DNA of 64,000 nt from assembly GCA_947498155.1 (NCBI GenBank), contig CANMJD010000001.1:186001-250000 (forward strand), written 5' to 3'. A program made the translations under genes and the position numbers. The first letter of the stretch is position 1; each line of letters starts with the position of its first letter. This stretch comes from an uncultured Pseudoruegeria sp. (lineage in GTDB: Bacteria; Pseudomonadota; Alphaproteobacteria; Rhodobacterales; Rhodobacteraceae). The notes beneath the pieces are model-generated. The model saw only the letters and a program-made list of their open reading frames with translations. It made no database searches and had not been told where the DNA came from. Below, piece by piece: positions 18,931 through 26,826 of the stretch.

Positions 18931-19680
18931 ATGCTGAGCCAACTTGAAGCCATTCTGGACGCCACGACGATCCAAGATACCTGGATGCTGCACCAGGGCT
19001 TTATGGCTGACTATGGTTTTGATCGGCTGATTTACGGATATACACGGTTTCGCACCGCGCATTCTTTTGGTGATCCGCAGGACCTTTTGGTTCTGTCCAA
19101 CCACAAGCCCGAATATCTGGATGAATTTGTCCATAATGGCATGTATTTCCACGCCCCGATGGTCCGCTGGGCCATGGAGAATAATGGTGCATGTTCATGG
19201 AGTTGGATGGAACAGCTCGCGCGGCAAAACGGCCTGACCGACAATGAAATGCGGGTTGTGGCCTTTAATCTGAAGATGGGTGTCACGGCGGGCTATTCGA
19301 TCAGCTTTCGGTCGGATTCCTCGCGGGCCAAAGGCGCCATTGCGCTGACCGCCAAACAGGGTGTTTCTCAGGCCGAAGTCGATGAGATGTGGAAAGAGCA
19401 CGGTCGCGAGATCTCTGTTCTGAATAATGTCGTGCATCTCAAGCTGGTCACCCTGCCCCATACCGGTGATCGGCCGGCCCTGACCAAGCGACAGCGCGAA
19501 GCCTTGGAATGGGTTGGCGAGGGTAAAACCACACAGGAAATTGCCCAGATCATGGGGCTGACTCCCGCAACCGTTGAAAAGCATTTGCGACTCGCCCGCG
19601 ACGTGTTGGATGTGGAAACAACTGCCCAAGCCGTGCTAAAGGCCTCATTCAACAACCAAATCTTCATTATAGAAGGTTGA
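18931..19680 (+). CDS. LuxR-family regulator with autoinducer-binding-like domain (LuxR solo)
   Basis: 249 residues: autoinducer-binding-like domain about 10-165 and a LuxR/GerE helix-turn-helix about 182-245 (LTKRQREALEWVGEGKTTQEIAQIMGL is its first half). Compared with TraR positions, the near-invariant ligand aspartate D70 aligns with A75 (in YFHAPMV), W57 with Y62 and Y61 with F66, while W85 is kept as W90. The acyl-homoserine-lactone contact is therefore altered. No luxI-type synthase is in the window. It is co-transcribed with aroQ. Function unknown; it may bind another ligand or none. Confidence 0.85.
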   Translation: MLSQLEAILDATTIQDTWMLHQGFMADYGFDRLIYGYTRFRTAHSFGDPQDLLVLSNHKPEYLDEFVHNGMYFHAPMVRWAMENNGACSWSWMEQLARQNGLTDNEMRVVAFNLKMGVTAGYSISFRSDSSRAKGAIALTAKQGVSQAEVDEMWKEHGREISVLNNVVHLKLVTLPHTGDRPALTKRQREALEWVGEGKTTQEIAQIMGLTPATVEKHLRLARDVLDVETTAQAVLKASFNNQIFIIEG

Positions 19681-19752
19681 AAACTAAATGTTTTCTCAAA
19701 AGGTATGGAATACCTGACTTTCTAAAACACGTATTTTCTGGCAATTTTAGAT

Positions 19753-19963
19753 TGTTCCGTGAGTGGTGGCCATTGGGCCAAGGAACAGTAAGTGGCCAGA
19801 GTTTGTTTTCACTGGACTTTGACCAAGTACATACCGGGAAACCGGGAGCGACGGATCAGGAAATAGTCCGCCTGATCTTGAGCAGCCAGATGGGCCTCTT
19901 TCACCCCAACCGAGGGGGGCTTGATCTTAACGGCGTGACCCCTGCACAGGTCACGCCGTTTTT
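19753..19963 (+). ncRNA. Candidate structured RNA or structured 3' UTR downstream of luxR
   Basis: A chain of local hairpins: TGTTCC...TGGCC attg GGCCA...GGAACA (19753-19787); AAGT-CCAG...CTGG-ACTT (19790-19819); CCGG GAAA CCGG with a GNRA loop (19834-19845); GATCAGG...CCTGATC (19854-19877); and a terminator hairpin at the end. No credible protein is encoded; an open frame here runs through two terminators. No clear promoter is visible, so it may be the processed 3' end of aroQ-luxR mRNA. It does not resemble 6S, SRP, RNase P or tmRNA to me. Confidence 0.4.
19929..19963 (+). terminator. Intrinsic terminator at the end of the aroQ-luxR region
   Basis: AACGGCGTGACC / GGTCACGCCGTT, twelve perfect pairs, eight-base loop, then five T. 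It lies about 250 bases past the luxR stop, which is unusually far and supports a long 3' RNA. It faces the convergent tsf gene. Confidence 0.9.
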
Positions 19964-20016
19964 AATTTTCCAAGCGCAACTCTTTTACCTTGGTCCTGAA
20001 TCCGAACCTGCTGAAT

Positions 20017-20042
20017 ACAAAAAAGGCGCCCGAAGGCGCCTT
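20017..20042 (-). terminator. Intrinsic terminator of rpsB-tsf
   Basis: On the minus strand AAGGCGCC TTCG GGCGCCTT followed by a T-run. Eight-pair stem with a UUCG tetraloop, about 25 bases past the tsf stop. Confidence 0.92.
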
Positions 20043-20067
20043 CCCTGATCGTTCTGAAGAAAGAGAC

Positions 20068-20946
20068 TTAGCCTTTTGCGGCTTTGGCAACTTCTGCTGC
20101 GAAGTCTTCTTCTTTTTTCTCAATGCCTTCGCCAACTTCAAGGCGGACAAAACCGGTGATTTCTGCACCGGCTTCTTTGGCTGCTGCTTCGACTGTCAGA
20201 TCTGGGTTCACCACGAACTGCTGGTTGAGCAATGTGGATTCAGCAACGAATTTCTTCATGCGGCCAACGATCATTTTTTCGATCACAGCTTCGGGTTTGC
20301 CAGATTCACGGGCAATGTCCATCTGGACCTGCTTTTCTTTCTCGACAACTTCGGCGTCCAGATCAGCTTCGGACAGCGCTGCAGGGTTCACAGCCGCAAT
20401 ATGCATTGCAACCTGTTTCCCGAAAGCTTCGTCGCCGCCGTTCATGGAAACCAGAACACCAATTTTGCCCATGCCGCCAGTAACCGCATTGTGCACATAG
20501 GACACAACAGCATCACCAGACAGAGCCGCCATGCGACGCAGAGACATGTTTTCGCCGATGGTTGCGATCTTGTCTGTGATCAGCGCATCAACGGACTTGC
20601 CGCCACCAATGTCAGCCGCTTTCAGCGCGTCTACATCGTCAACACCCAAGGCAACAGTGGCGATTTTGCCAACCATTTCCTGAAACTCTGCGTTTTTACC
20701 AACAAAGTCGGTTTCAGAGTTCACTTCGACAGCAACACCTTTGCCGCCATCAACGATAACCGCAACCAGACCTTCGGCTGCTGTACGGCCGGATTTCTTG
20801 GCCGCTTTGGCAAGACCTTTTGTCCGCAGCCAATCAACGGCTTCGTCCATGTTGCCTTCTGTTTCGGTCAACGCTTTTTTCGCGTCCATCATGCCTGCGC
20901 CGGAAATGTCGCGCAGTTCTTTCACCATAGCTGCAGTGATCGCCAT
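20068..20946 (-). CDS. tsf: Translation elongation factor Ts
   Basis: 292 residues; exchanges GDP for GTP on EF-Tu. N-terminal UBA-like motif [19 protein letters not shown] near 11-29 and the TDFV motif (SETDFVGKN near 79-87) that contacts EF-Tu. RBS AGGAG. Downstream of rpsB after a 74-base spacer that holds a hairpin. Ends at a strong terminator. Confidence 0.97.
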   Translation of the reverse strand: MAITAAMVKELRDISGAGMMDAKKALTETEGNMDEAVDWLRTKGLAKAAKKSGRTAAEGLVAVIVDGGKGVAVEVNSETDFVGKNAEFQEMVGKIATVALGVDDVDALKAADIGGGKSVDALITDKIATIGENMSLRRMAALSGDAVVSYVHNAVTGGMGKIGVLVSMNGGDEAFGKQVAMHIAAVNPAALSEADLDAEVVEKEKQVQMDIARESGKPEAVIEKMIVGRMKKFVAESTLLNQQFVVNPDLTVEAAAKEAGAEITGFVRLEVGEGIEKKEEDFAAEVAKAAKG

Positions 20947-20978
20947 GTGATTTCTCCTAAAGGAAGGGAAAGGGGAGT

Positions 20979-20999
20979 GGGCAGGGTATACCCCTGCCC
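20979..20999 (-). other. Hairpin between rpsB and tsf
   Basis: GGGCAGGG and CCCTGCCC form an eight-pair stem with a five-base loop. There is no T-run, so it probably affects mRNA processing or stability rather than ending transcription. Confidence 0.5.
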
Positions 21000-21020
21000 C
21001 ATGTCAGTTTTGTGTAAAGT

Positions 21021-21788
21021 TTAAGCTTCAGCAGCCTCGACAACTGCTTCTTCTGCCATTGCTTCTTCCATTTCGCCCAGATCAACGCCAGCGGCGCCCA
21101 GCTGTGCGGTCATGCCGTCAAGTGCCGCGCGGGCAACCAGATCGGTGTACAAGGAAATCGCACGGGAAGCATCGTCGTTGCCCGGGATGATGTAATCCAC
21201 ACCATCAGGGGAGCAGTTGGAGTCAACCACAGCCACAACAGGGATACCCAGTTTGTTAGCTTCGGCGATGGCCAGTGCTTCTTTTTTGACGTCGATCACG
21301 AAGATCAGGTCAGGCACACCGCCCATGTCGCGGATACCACCAAGGGAAGCCTGCAGTTTGGTTTGGTCACGCTCCATGCCAAGACGTTCTTTCTTGGTCA
21401 GACCTTCAAAACCGGTTTCCATTTTCTCATCGATTGTCTTCAGACGGTTGATGGAGTTGGAAACGGTTTTCCAGTTGGTCAGCGTGCCACCCAACCAGCG
21501 GTGGTTCATGTAGTACTGGGCAGAGTTTTCGGCTGCCGCAGCGATTGGGCCAGCGGCCTGACGCTTTGTACCAACGAACAGAATGCGGCCGCCTTTGGCA
21601 ACAGTGTCACGCACGGCTGTCAGGGCTTGGTCCAGCATTGGAACGGTTTGGGTCAGGTCAAAAATGTGGATACCATTGCGCGAGCCGTAGATGAACGGGC
21701 CCATACGCGGGTTCCAGCGTTGTGTTTGGTGACCATAGTGAACGCCAGCTTCCAAGAGCTGACGCATTGTGAATTCAGGGAGCGCCAT
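21021..21788 (-). CDS. rpsB: 30S ribosomal protein S2
   Basis: 255 residues, with [19 protein letters not shown] near 11-29 and [20 protein letters not shown] near 183. The start giving MALPEF is preferred over the ATG two codons upstream because AAGGA is then eight bases away and Rhodobacterales S2 proteins begin this way. C-terminus is an acidic alanine/glutamate tail. First gene of the rpsB-tsf operon. Confidence 0.96.
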   Translation of the reverse strand: MALPEFTMRQLLEAGVHYGHQTQRWNPRMGPFIYGSRNGIHIFDLTQTVPMLDQALTAVRDTVAKGGRILFVGTKRQAAGPIAAAAENSAQYYMNHRWLGGTLTNWKTVSNSINRLKTIDEKMETGFEGLTKKERLGMERDQTKLQASLGGIRDMGGVPDLIFVIDVKKEALAIAEANKLGIPVVAVVDSNCSPDGVDYIIPGNDDASRAISLYTDLVARAALDGMTAQLGAAGVDLGEMEEAMAEEAVVEAAEA

Positions 21789-22118
21789 GTCCATATTCCT
21801 TTTTCCGGTTTGCGCCTTGGTGAGACCATTGAGGGCATTCGCCCAACCGGCGGACGTCAGAGGATTTCTCCCTCCTCGGCCCAAGCCCCACCTGTGAAGT
21901 GAGGCGCAAATACAGCAGCCCGCCCCAGAGTGCAACCCCCTGCCCGCCACCTGTGTCGTATATCTTATTTTGGCACGGTTTTACTCTGTGAAATGCGCAG
22001 GTTTAACCCATTCCGTGCGCTGGTTCTTGATGCATTCCAGTGTATAATTCTGGGCGGAAAATATCTCAATCGCATGCTGCCTCTTGCAGGCTTCTAACAA
22101 TCCCGCCAAATACATAGC
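21789..22118. other. 330-bp non-coding region between rpsB and psuK (divergent)
   Basis: Holds the rpsB leader on the minus strand and the psuK promoter on the plus strand. S2 leaders often carry autoregulatory structure, but I cannot assign a known motif. A short AT-rich pocket near 21957-21985 is the likeliest promoter area. No coding sequence supported. Confidence 0.4.
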
Positions 22119-23012
22119 ATGACACAAACACCTGATATACTTTGCATCGGTTCGGTCCTTTGGGACATTATCGGACGTTCTGCCAGCCACATGCGGGTGG
22201 GATCTGATTTACCTGGCCGTATTTCGCGCTTACCCGGAGGTGTGGCGATGAACATCGCCATGACCCTGCGCCGCTTTGGCCTGCAACCGGCAGTTCTGAC
22301 CGCGATCGGCAAGGACGAAGAAGGTCAGGAGCTTTTGCGCGCCTGTCAAAAAATGGGAATTCTGACGGAGTATGCCTATCTCTCAGAAGACCTGCTAACC
22401 GATCGTTATATGGCCGTCGAAGGCGCGAACGGGTTGATCGCGGCGATTGCTGACGCCCATTCGCTCGAAGCTGCAGGCGATAAAATCCTGCGCCCATTGG
22501 GGGATGGCCGGCTGGGTTCCATGTCCGCGCCGTTTCAGGGGCCGATTGCGCTTGATGGGAACCTGACCGTCAGCCTGCTTGAAGACATCTCGATAAGTCC
22601 ACTGTTTTTACAGGCTGATTTGCGTGTCGCGCCGGCGTCTCCGGGCAAAGCGGAACGTCTGCTTCCCTTTATCAATCGCACGCGCGGCACCCTTTATGTG
22701 AACCTCGAAGAGGCTGGGTATCTGTGTCAGCGCAGTTTTGATGATAGCGAAACCGCTGCTCTTGCCTTGCTGGAGCGCGGTGCCCATCGCGCACTGGTCA
22801 CCGATGGGGGCAAGGCAGCCTCTGAGGCGAGCCAAGGCACGGTGATTACAAAAACACCGCCCGCCGTTCTTGTGACCCGAGTCACCGGTGCTGGTGATAC
22901 GTTCATGGCGGCCCATATCGTCGCTGAAATCCGCGGCAAAACCCGCGAAGACGCGCTTGTTGATGCTTTGCAAGCCGCCGCAACCTATGTTTCCGGAGAG
23001 ACATCTTTATGA
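22119..23012 (+). CDS. psuK: PfkB-family sugar kinase, probable pseudouridine kinase
   Basis: 297 residues. PfkB signature 1 region LPGGVAMNIAMTLRRFG near 38-54 and signature 2 VTRVTGAGDTFMAAHI near 250-265 with the catalytic aspartate in GAGD. Called pseudouridine kinase because its stop overlaps the start of psuG (ATGA), forming the known psuK-psuG pathway: pseudouridine to pseudouridine 5'-phosphate, then to uracil and ribose 5-phosphate. RBS is poor. Confidence 0.87.
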   Translation: MTQTPDILCIGSVLWDIIGRSASHMRVGSDLPGRISRLPGGVAMNIAMTLRRFGLQPAVLTAIGKDEEGQELLRACQKMGILTEYAYLSEDLLTDRYMAVEGANGLIAAIADAHSLEAAGDKILRPLGDGRLGSMSAPFQGPIALDGNLTVSLLEDISISPLFLQADLRVAPASPGKAERLLPFINRTRGTLYVNLEEAGYLCQRSFDDSETAALALLERGAHRALVTDGGKAASEASQGTVITKTPPAVLVTRVTGAGDTFMAAHIVAEIRGKTREDALVDALQAAATYVSGETSL

Positions 23013-23911
23013 CACTTCCCATGATCTTATCTGATGATGTTAAGGCCGCCAAAGCCAATGGCGCACCGATTGTGGCACTGGAATCCACCATCATCACCCA
23101 TGGTATGCCCTATCCGCAGAACGTCGAAACCGCTCGCCGTGTCGAGGCCGAGGTGCGCGATAACGGCGCAACACCGGCGACCATTGCAGTTCTTGATGGC
23201 AATCTGCACATCGGGCTGAGCGCGGCGGAGCTTGAAAGCCTTGGCCAAGCCAAAAATGTCGCCAAGCTATCCCGCGCCGATTTTGCCGCCTGTCTGGCGC
23301 GCAAAGGAACCGGCGCCACTACCGTTGCCGCAACCATGATCGCCGCCCATTTGGCGGGTATCCATGTTTTTGCCACCGGCGGCATCGGCGGCGTGCACAA
23401 AGGGGCCGAAGACAGTTTTGACATTTCGGCAGATCTAAATGAACTCGCCCAAACCCCTGTGACCGTGGTTGCCGCCGGGGCCAAGGCCATTCTTGACATT
23501 GAAAAAACCTTGGAAGTCCTTGAAACAAATGGCGTTCCAGTAATTGCGTTTGGGCAGGACGAGTTTCCGGCCTTTTGGTCGCGCTCCTCGGGGTTGCCGG
23601 CACCTTTGCGCATGGAAACACCGGCAGAAATTGCCGAATCCCAAAAAATGCGCAGCCTGATGGGGCTGAGCGGCGGGCAGTTGGTGGCCAATCCAATTCC
23701 GGCCGAGGCCGAACTGACGCGCGATTATCTTGCCCCGATTATTGCCCGCGCAATTTCGGATGCCGCCACCCACGGGATCGCAGCGAAATCTGTCACCCCC
23801 TATCTGCTTCAACGCATCTATGAGTTGACTGACGGCAAAAGCCTTGAGGCCAATATTGCCCTTGTTTTAAGCAATGCCCGTCTTGCCAGCCGGATCGCGG
23901 CACAATTTTAG
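23009..23911 (+). CDS. psuG: Pseudouridine-5'-phosphate glycosidase
   Basis: 300 residues. Cleaves the C-C bond of pseudouridine 5'-phosphate to uracil and ribose 5-phosphate. Family motifs: ALESTIITHGMPYP near 22-35, GTGATTVAATM near 101-111 with lysine just before it, FATGGIGGVHKGAEDSFDIS near 122-141 and VAAGAKAILDIEKTLEVLET near 155. Coupled to psuK. Confidence 0.95.
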   Translation: MTLPMILSDDVKAAKANGAPIVALESTIITHGMPYPQNVETARRVEAEVRDNGATPATIAVLDGNLHIGLSAAELESLGQAKNVAKLSRADFAACLARKGTGATTVAATMIAAHLAGIHVFATGGIGGVHKGAEDSFDISADLNELAQTPVTVVAAGAKAILDIEKTLEVLETNGVPVIAFGQDEFPAFWSRSSGLPAPLRMETPAEIAESQKMRSLMGLSGGQLVANPIPAEAELTRDYLAPIIARAISDAATHGIAAKSVTPYLLQRIYELTDGKSLEANIALVLSNARLASRIAAQF

Positions 23912-23997
23912 GCGAATATTCCCTGCAATGATGACATTCTTAACGGATAGTTGTTGTTGCAGGGATCATCACAGCTTAGGTAATCGGGGTAGCCTGA

Positions 23998-24723
23998 ATG
24001 AAACGAGCCATGAGCCAGAAATCCCCAGATAACGAGCCAGTCGAACGTGTGAAGCATCATTACTTTGCCGGACTGCGGAACAACTTCCTTGCGGGTATCG
24101 TCGTTATTGCGCCGATTGCTGTAACCATCTGGCTCATCTGGTCGGTCATCGGCTGGATAGACAGCTGGGTTCTGCCCTTCCTGCCTGCACAATGGAGCCC
24201 CGAGCAATATACCGGCATTAACATGCGCGGGTTGGGGGTTTTGATCTTTCTGGTGTTCACCGTCATTATCGGCTGGCTGGCCAAAGGCTTGATCGGGCGA
24301 TCCTTGCTGAACGCTGGGGAACATCTGGTTGACCGGATGCCAGTCGTAAGATCGGTCTATAACGGTTTGAAACAAATCGCAGAAACCGTGTTTTCCAGCC
24401 GCGACGCAAATTTCGATCGGGCCTGTTTGATTGAATATCCCCGCAAAGGGCTTTGGGCCATTGCCTTTATTTCCACCGAGGCAAAAGGCGAGATTAACCA
24501 AAAGGTGCAGGTTAACGAGCCCGTGGTGTCGGTGTTCCTCCCGACCACCCCGAACCCGACATCGGGCTTTTTGCTCTTCGTACCCCGACATGACGTTGTC
24601 GAGTTGGACATGTCGGTCGAGGATGCCGCCAAATTGGTGATTTCAGCCGGATTGGTCTATCCAAACGGCAAAGAGGCCGCGGCAGCCGTAACCGAATTGG
24701 CCCAGACCAAAAAAAGCGCTTAA
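23998..24723 (+). CDS. DUF502 family inner-membrane protein
   Basis: 241 residues. Two transmembrane helices, about 25-45 (FLAGIVVIAPIAVTIWLIWS) and 76-96 (GLGVLIFLVFTVIIGWLAKG), followed by a soluble beta-rich domain with the DUF502 motif PTTPNPTSGFLLFVP near 181. Family function unknown. A dyad CCCTGCAA / TTGCAGGG lies just upstream (23921-23964). Stop is convergent with the patatin gene, eight bases apart. Confidence 0.85.
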   Translation: MKRAMSQKSPDNEPVERVKHHYFAGLRNNFLAGIVVIAPIAVTIWLIWSVIGWIDSWVLPFLPAQWSPEQYTGINMRGLGVLIFLVFTVIIGWLAKGLIGRSLLNAGEHLVDRMPVVRSVYNGLKQIAETVFSSRDANFDRACLIEYPRKGLWAIAFISTEAKGEINQKVQVNEPVVSVFLPTTPNPTSGFLLFVPRHDVVELDMSVEDAAKLVISAGLVYPNGKEAAAAVTELAQTKKSA

Positions 24724-24730
24724 AGCGCCC

Positions 24731-25774
24731 TCACTCAGTCGGAAACATCTCTTCGAGATCGATGCTGTCGCTTTTGCCGATTTTATCAAAATGATCGTCC
24801 AGAAATTGCGCGGCGGCGGCAGCACCGGCCTCTTTAAGGCGTTGTAATGTCGTGGGGTTTGGCAACATTTTGGTGGCACTTGAAAGCTCGTTCATCAAGG
24901 CATCATCGGCAATCATATGCAGCCTGAGGCTGTTGATTTTACCCTTATCCACCTGTCCGCGCGCCACCAGTTGACGGGTCATCGTTAAGGCCCGCATTTC
25001 CCGAAGCAACGAGCTGTTAAAGCTGATCTCGTTAATTCTGCTTTGAATTTCAGCGGCGCTGCGTGGAAGAGCATCTCGATATAACGGATTGATATTAATG
25101 ATGATAATGTCATCGGGCAATGCATCATCAACCAAGGGATAAAGTGCCGGATTGCCGATATATCCGCCGTCCCAATAAGCTTCGGTGGTGCCGGTGTCGG
25201 GATCTTCGATCTCGATCGCCTGAAACAAAGTCGGCAGACAGGTCGAGGCCAGAATGGAGTCCGCCGATATGCCCTCTCCTTTAAAGACCTTAAGCTTTCC
25301 ACTGCGCACATTGGTGGCCGATACAAAAAGAGAAGGTTCGCACTCCTGGCAGATCAGATCGTAGTGGAACCGTTCTGCAATCCGTGTCAACGGATTGAAA
25401 TAGGCGTGTCCGTAGTCATAGGGGCTCAGAAAATTTGTAGCCGCTTCGGCCATAGCAAAGGGCAGGCTGTTTTCCATAAAAGCCGACATCATCGACGGAA
25501 ATGGCGACAGCTCGGTCATCCAGTTTGAAAAGCGGTTATCCTCTACCGCGCCCATTTGCGACCAGAGCCAACTGAGGTTTTCACGCGCCCCTTCCGCCCC
25601 GCCCGTCATCCATCCGGCCTTAAGCGCGGCCCCATTCATTGCACCAGCGGAAGTTCCTGAAATTGCAGCAATTTCAAGCCTTCCATCCGCGAGCAAATGA
25701 TCAAGAACGCCCCAGGTAAATGCCCCGTGCGCGCCACCGCCCTGCAAGGCCAGATTTATGCGTTTTTTGCTCAT
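24731..25774 (-). CDS. Patatin-like phospholipase/esterase
   Basis: 347 residues, cytoplasmic by lack of signal. Oxyanion hole GGGAHGAF near 11-18, nucleophile GTSAG near 41-45 (serine), and catalytic aspartate in DGGYIGNP near 185. The start overlaps the stop of the 3-hydroxybutyrate dehydrogenase gene by one base (TAATG), so the two proteins are co-expressed. Patatin-type hydrolases next to bdhA suggest action on polyhydroxybutyrate or membrane lipid, giving 3-hydroxybutyrate to the dehydrogenase; that is inference. Confidence 0.88.
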   Translation of the reverse strand: MSKKRINLALQGGGAHGAFTWGVLDHLLADGRLEIAAISGTSAGAMNGAALKAGWMTGGAEGARENLSWLWSQMGAVEDNRFSNWMTELSPFPSMMSAFMENSLPFAMAEAATNFLSPYDYGHAYFNPLTRIAERFHYDLICQECEPSLFVSATNVRSGKLKVFKGEGISADSILASTCLPTLFQAIEIEDPDTGTTEAYWDGGYIGNPALYPLVDDALPDDIIIININPLYRDALPRSAAEIQSRINEISFNSSLLREMRALTMTRQLVARGQVDKGKINSLRLHMIADDALMNELSSATKMLPNPTTLQRLKEAGAAAAAQFLDDHFDKIGKSDSIDLEEMFPTE

Positions 25775-26547
25775 TACAGCGCGGTCCAGCCGCCATCGAC
25801 GCTGATCGTGGTGCCGGTGATTTGGGTCGCGGCATCCGAGCAGAGAAACACAACAGTGCCCCCCAATTGCGCGGTTGTGGCAAATTCACGCGAGGGCTGG
25901 CGTTCCAGCATGACCTCTTTAATGACGGTCTCTCTATCCATGTTATGCGCCGCCATTTGGTCCGGAATTTGGGCTTCGACCAAAGGGGTCAATACATAGC
26001 CCGGACAGACAGCATTGCAGGTGATCGGCTCCTGCGCGGTTTCAAGGGCGGTGGTTTTGGACAGTCCGACGACCCCGTGTTTTGCCGCCACATAGGCCGA
26101 TTTATAGGGCGAGGCAGTCAAACCATGGGCCGAAGCGATGTTCACCACCCTGCCCCAACCGGCCTTGCGCATCATCGGCAATGCCGCGGCCGTCGTATGA
26201 AACACCGAAGACATGTTGATGGCGATGATCGCATCCCATTTAGAGGTCGGAAATGCTTCAATCGGGGCCACATGCTGAATACCGGCGTTGTTTACAAGGA
26301 TATCGCATTGCCCCGCCTTTTCGACCAAAGCGCGGCATTCCTCGGCGTTGGACATGTCTGCTTTGATATAGCGGGCCTTAACGCCATGGTCGGCGGCGAT
26401 TTTTGCTGCAATCGCGTGATCTTCGGGTGAATCCGTAAAGGAATTCAGCACCACATCAGCGCCGGCTTTGGCGAGTTCTACCGCCACGCCCAGACCGATT
26501 CCCGAGTTTGATCCGGTGATAACGGCGGTTTTTCCCTTAAGCGACAT
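25774..26547 (-). CDS. bdhA: 3-hydroxybutyrate dehydrogenase (SDR family)
   Basis: 257 residues. Oxidises D-3-hydroxybutyrate to acetoacetate with NAD. Rossmann motif TGSNSGIG near 11-18, NNAG near 88, catalytic YVAAKHG near 154-160, and the D-3-HB dehydrogenase stretch CNAVCPGYVLTPLVE near 184. The ATG with AGGAG is used rather than an upstream in-frame codon. Preceded by a leader with its own promoter, hairpin and terminator. Confidence 0.9.
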   Translation of the reverse strand: MSLKGKTAVITGSNSGIGLGVAVELAKAGADVVLNSFTDSPEDHAIAAKIAADHGVKARYIKADMSNAEECRALVEKAGQCDILVNNAGIQHVAPIEAFPTSKWDAIIAINMSSVFHTTAAALPMMRKAGWGRVVNIASAHGLTASPYKSAYVAAKHGVVGLSKTTALETAQEPITCNAVCPGYVLTPLVEAQIPDQMAAHNMDRETVIKEVMLERQPSREFATTAQLGGTVVFLCSDAATQITGTTISVDGGWTAL

Positions 26548-26636
26548 CTGACTCTCCTGCATTAGATTCCGTAAAACGGTAGATGCTGCAGGTGCAGAAT
26601 GCATTAGGAAATTATGGTTTCGGAGGAAAGTCGCGC

Positions 26637-26663
26637 AAAAAAAACGCCCGCACGAAGCGGGCG
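26637..26663 (-). terminator. Intrinsic terminator upstream of bdhA
   Basis: CGCCCGC and GCGGGCG, seven perfect pairs with loop TTCGT, then eight T on the minus strand. No gene ends here: bdhA begins 90 bases further on. It therefore ends a small RNA or attenuates bdhA transcription. Confidence 0.88.
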
Positions 26664-26712
26664 CTAAGTTATTGAGGCAGGTTTCATACAGGCAAGAAAC
26701 CTATCGAGCAGT
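26637..26712 (-). ncRNA. Candidate small RNA or attenuated leader of bdhA
   Basis: About 76 bases from the predicted start to the T-run. It folds into a first hairpin AGGTTTC / GAAACCT (26679-26702, ten-base loop TTGCCTGTAT), a short single-stranded linker and the terminator hairpin, the standard architecture of Hfq-type small RNAs. A plausible promoter lies directly upstream. Confidence 0.5.
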
Positions 26713-26718
26713 GACTCT

Positions 26719-26747
26719 TTTATATGCAAACTTCCGCCACGCGCCAA
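26719..26747 (-). promoter_or_regulatory. Predicted sigma-70 type promoter for the bdhA leader/sRNA
   Basis: On the minus strand TTGGCG (26747-26742), exactly 17 bases, then TATAAA (26724-26719). Both hexamers are one to two changes from consensus and the spacing is optimal. Confidence 0.5.
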
Positions 26748-26826
26748 GCTAAAAGTTTGAAAAGGAAGGAAAGCACAGGTAGGATTCAGGCAAATCAATA
26801 AAGAGAGCAGAAGGATTGTTGCTAAA

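Noticed and set aside
18931-19680. A complete quorum-sensing luxI/luxR pair
   Set aside because: No autoinducer synthase-like sequence is present in the window.
19677-20048. 123-codon frame after luxR
   Set aside because: It passes through two intrinsic terminators and a chain of hairpins, and the product has no family resemblance.
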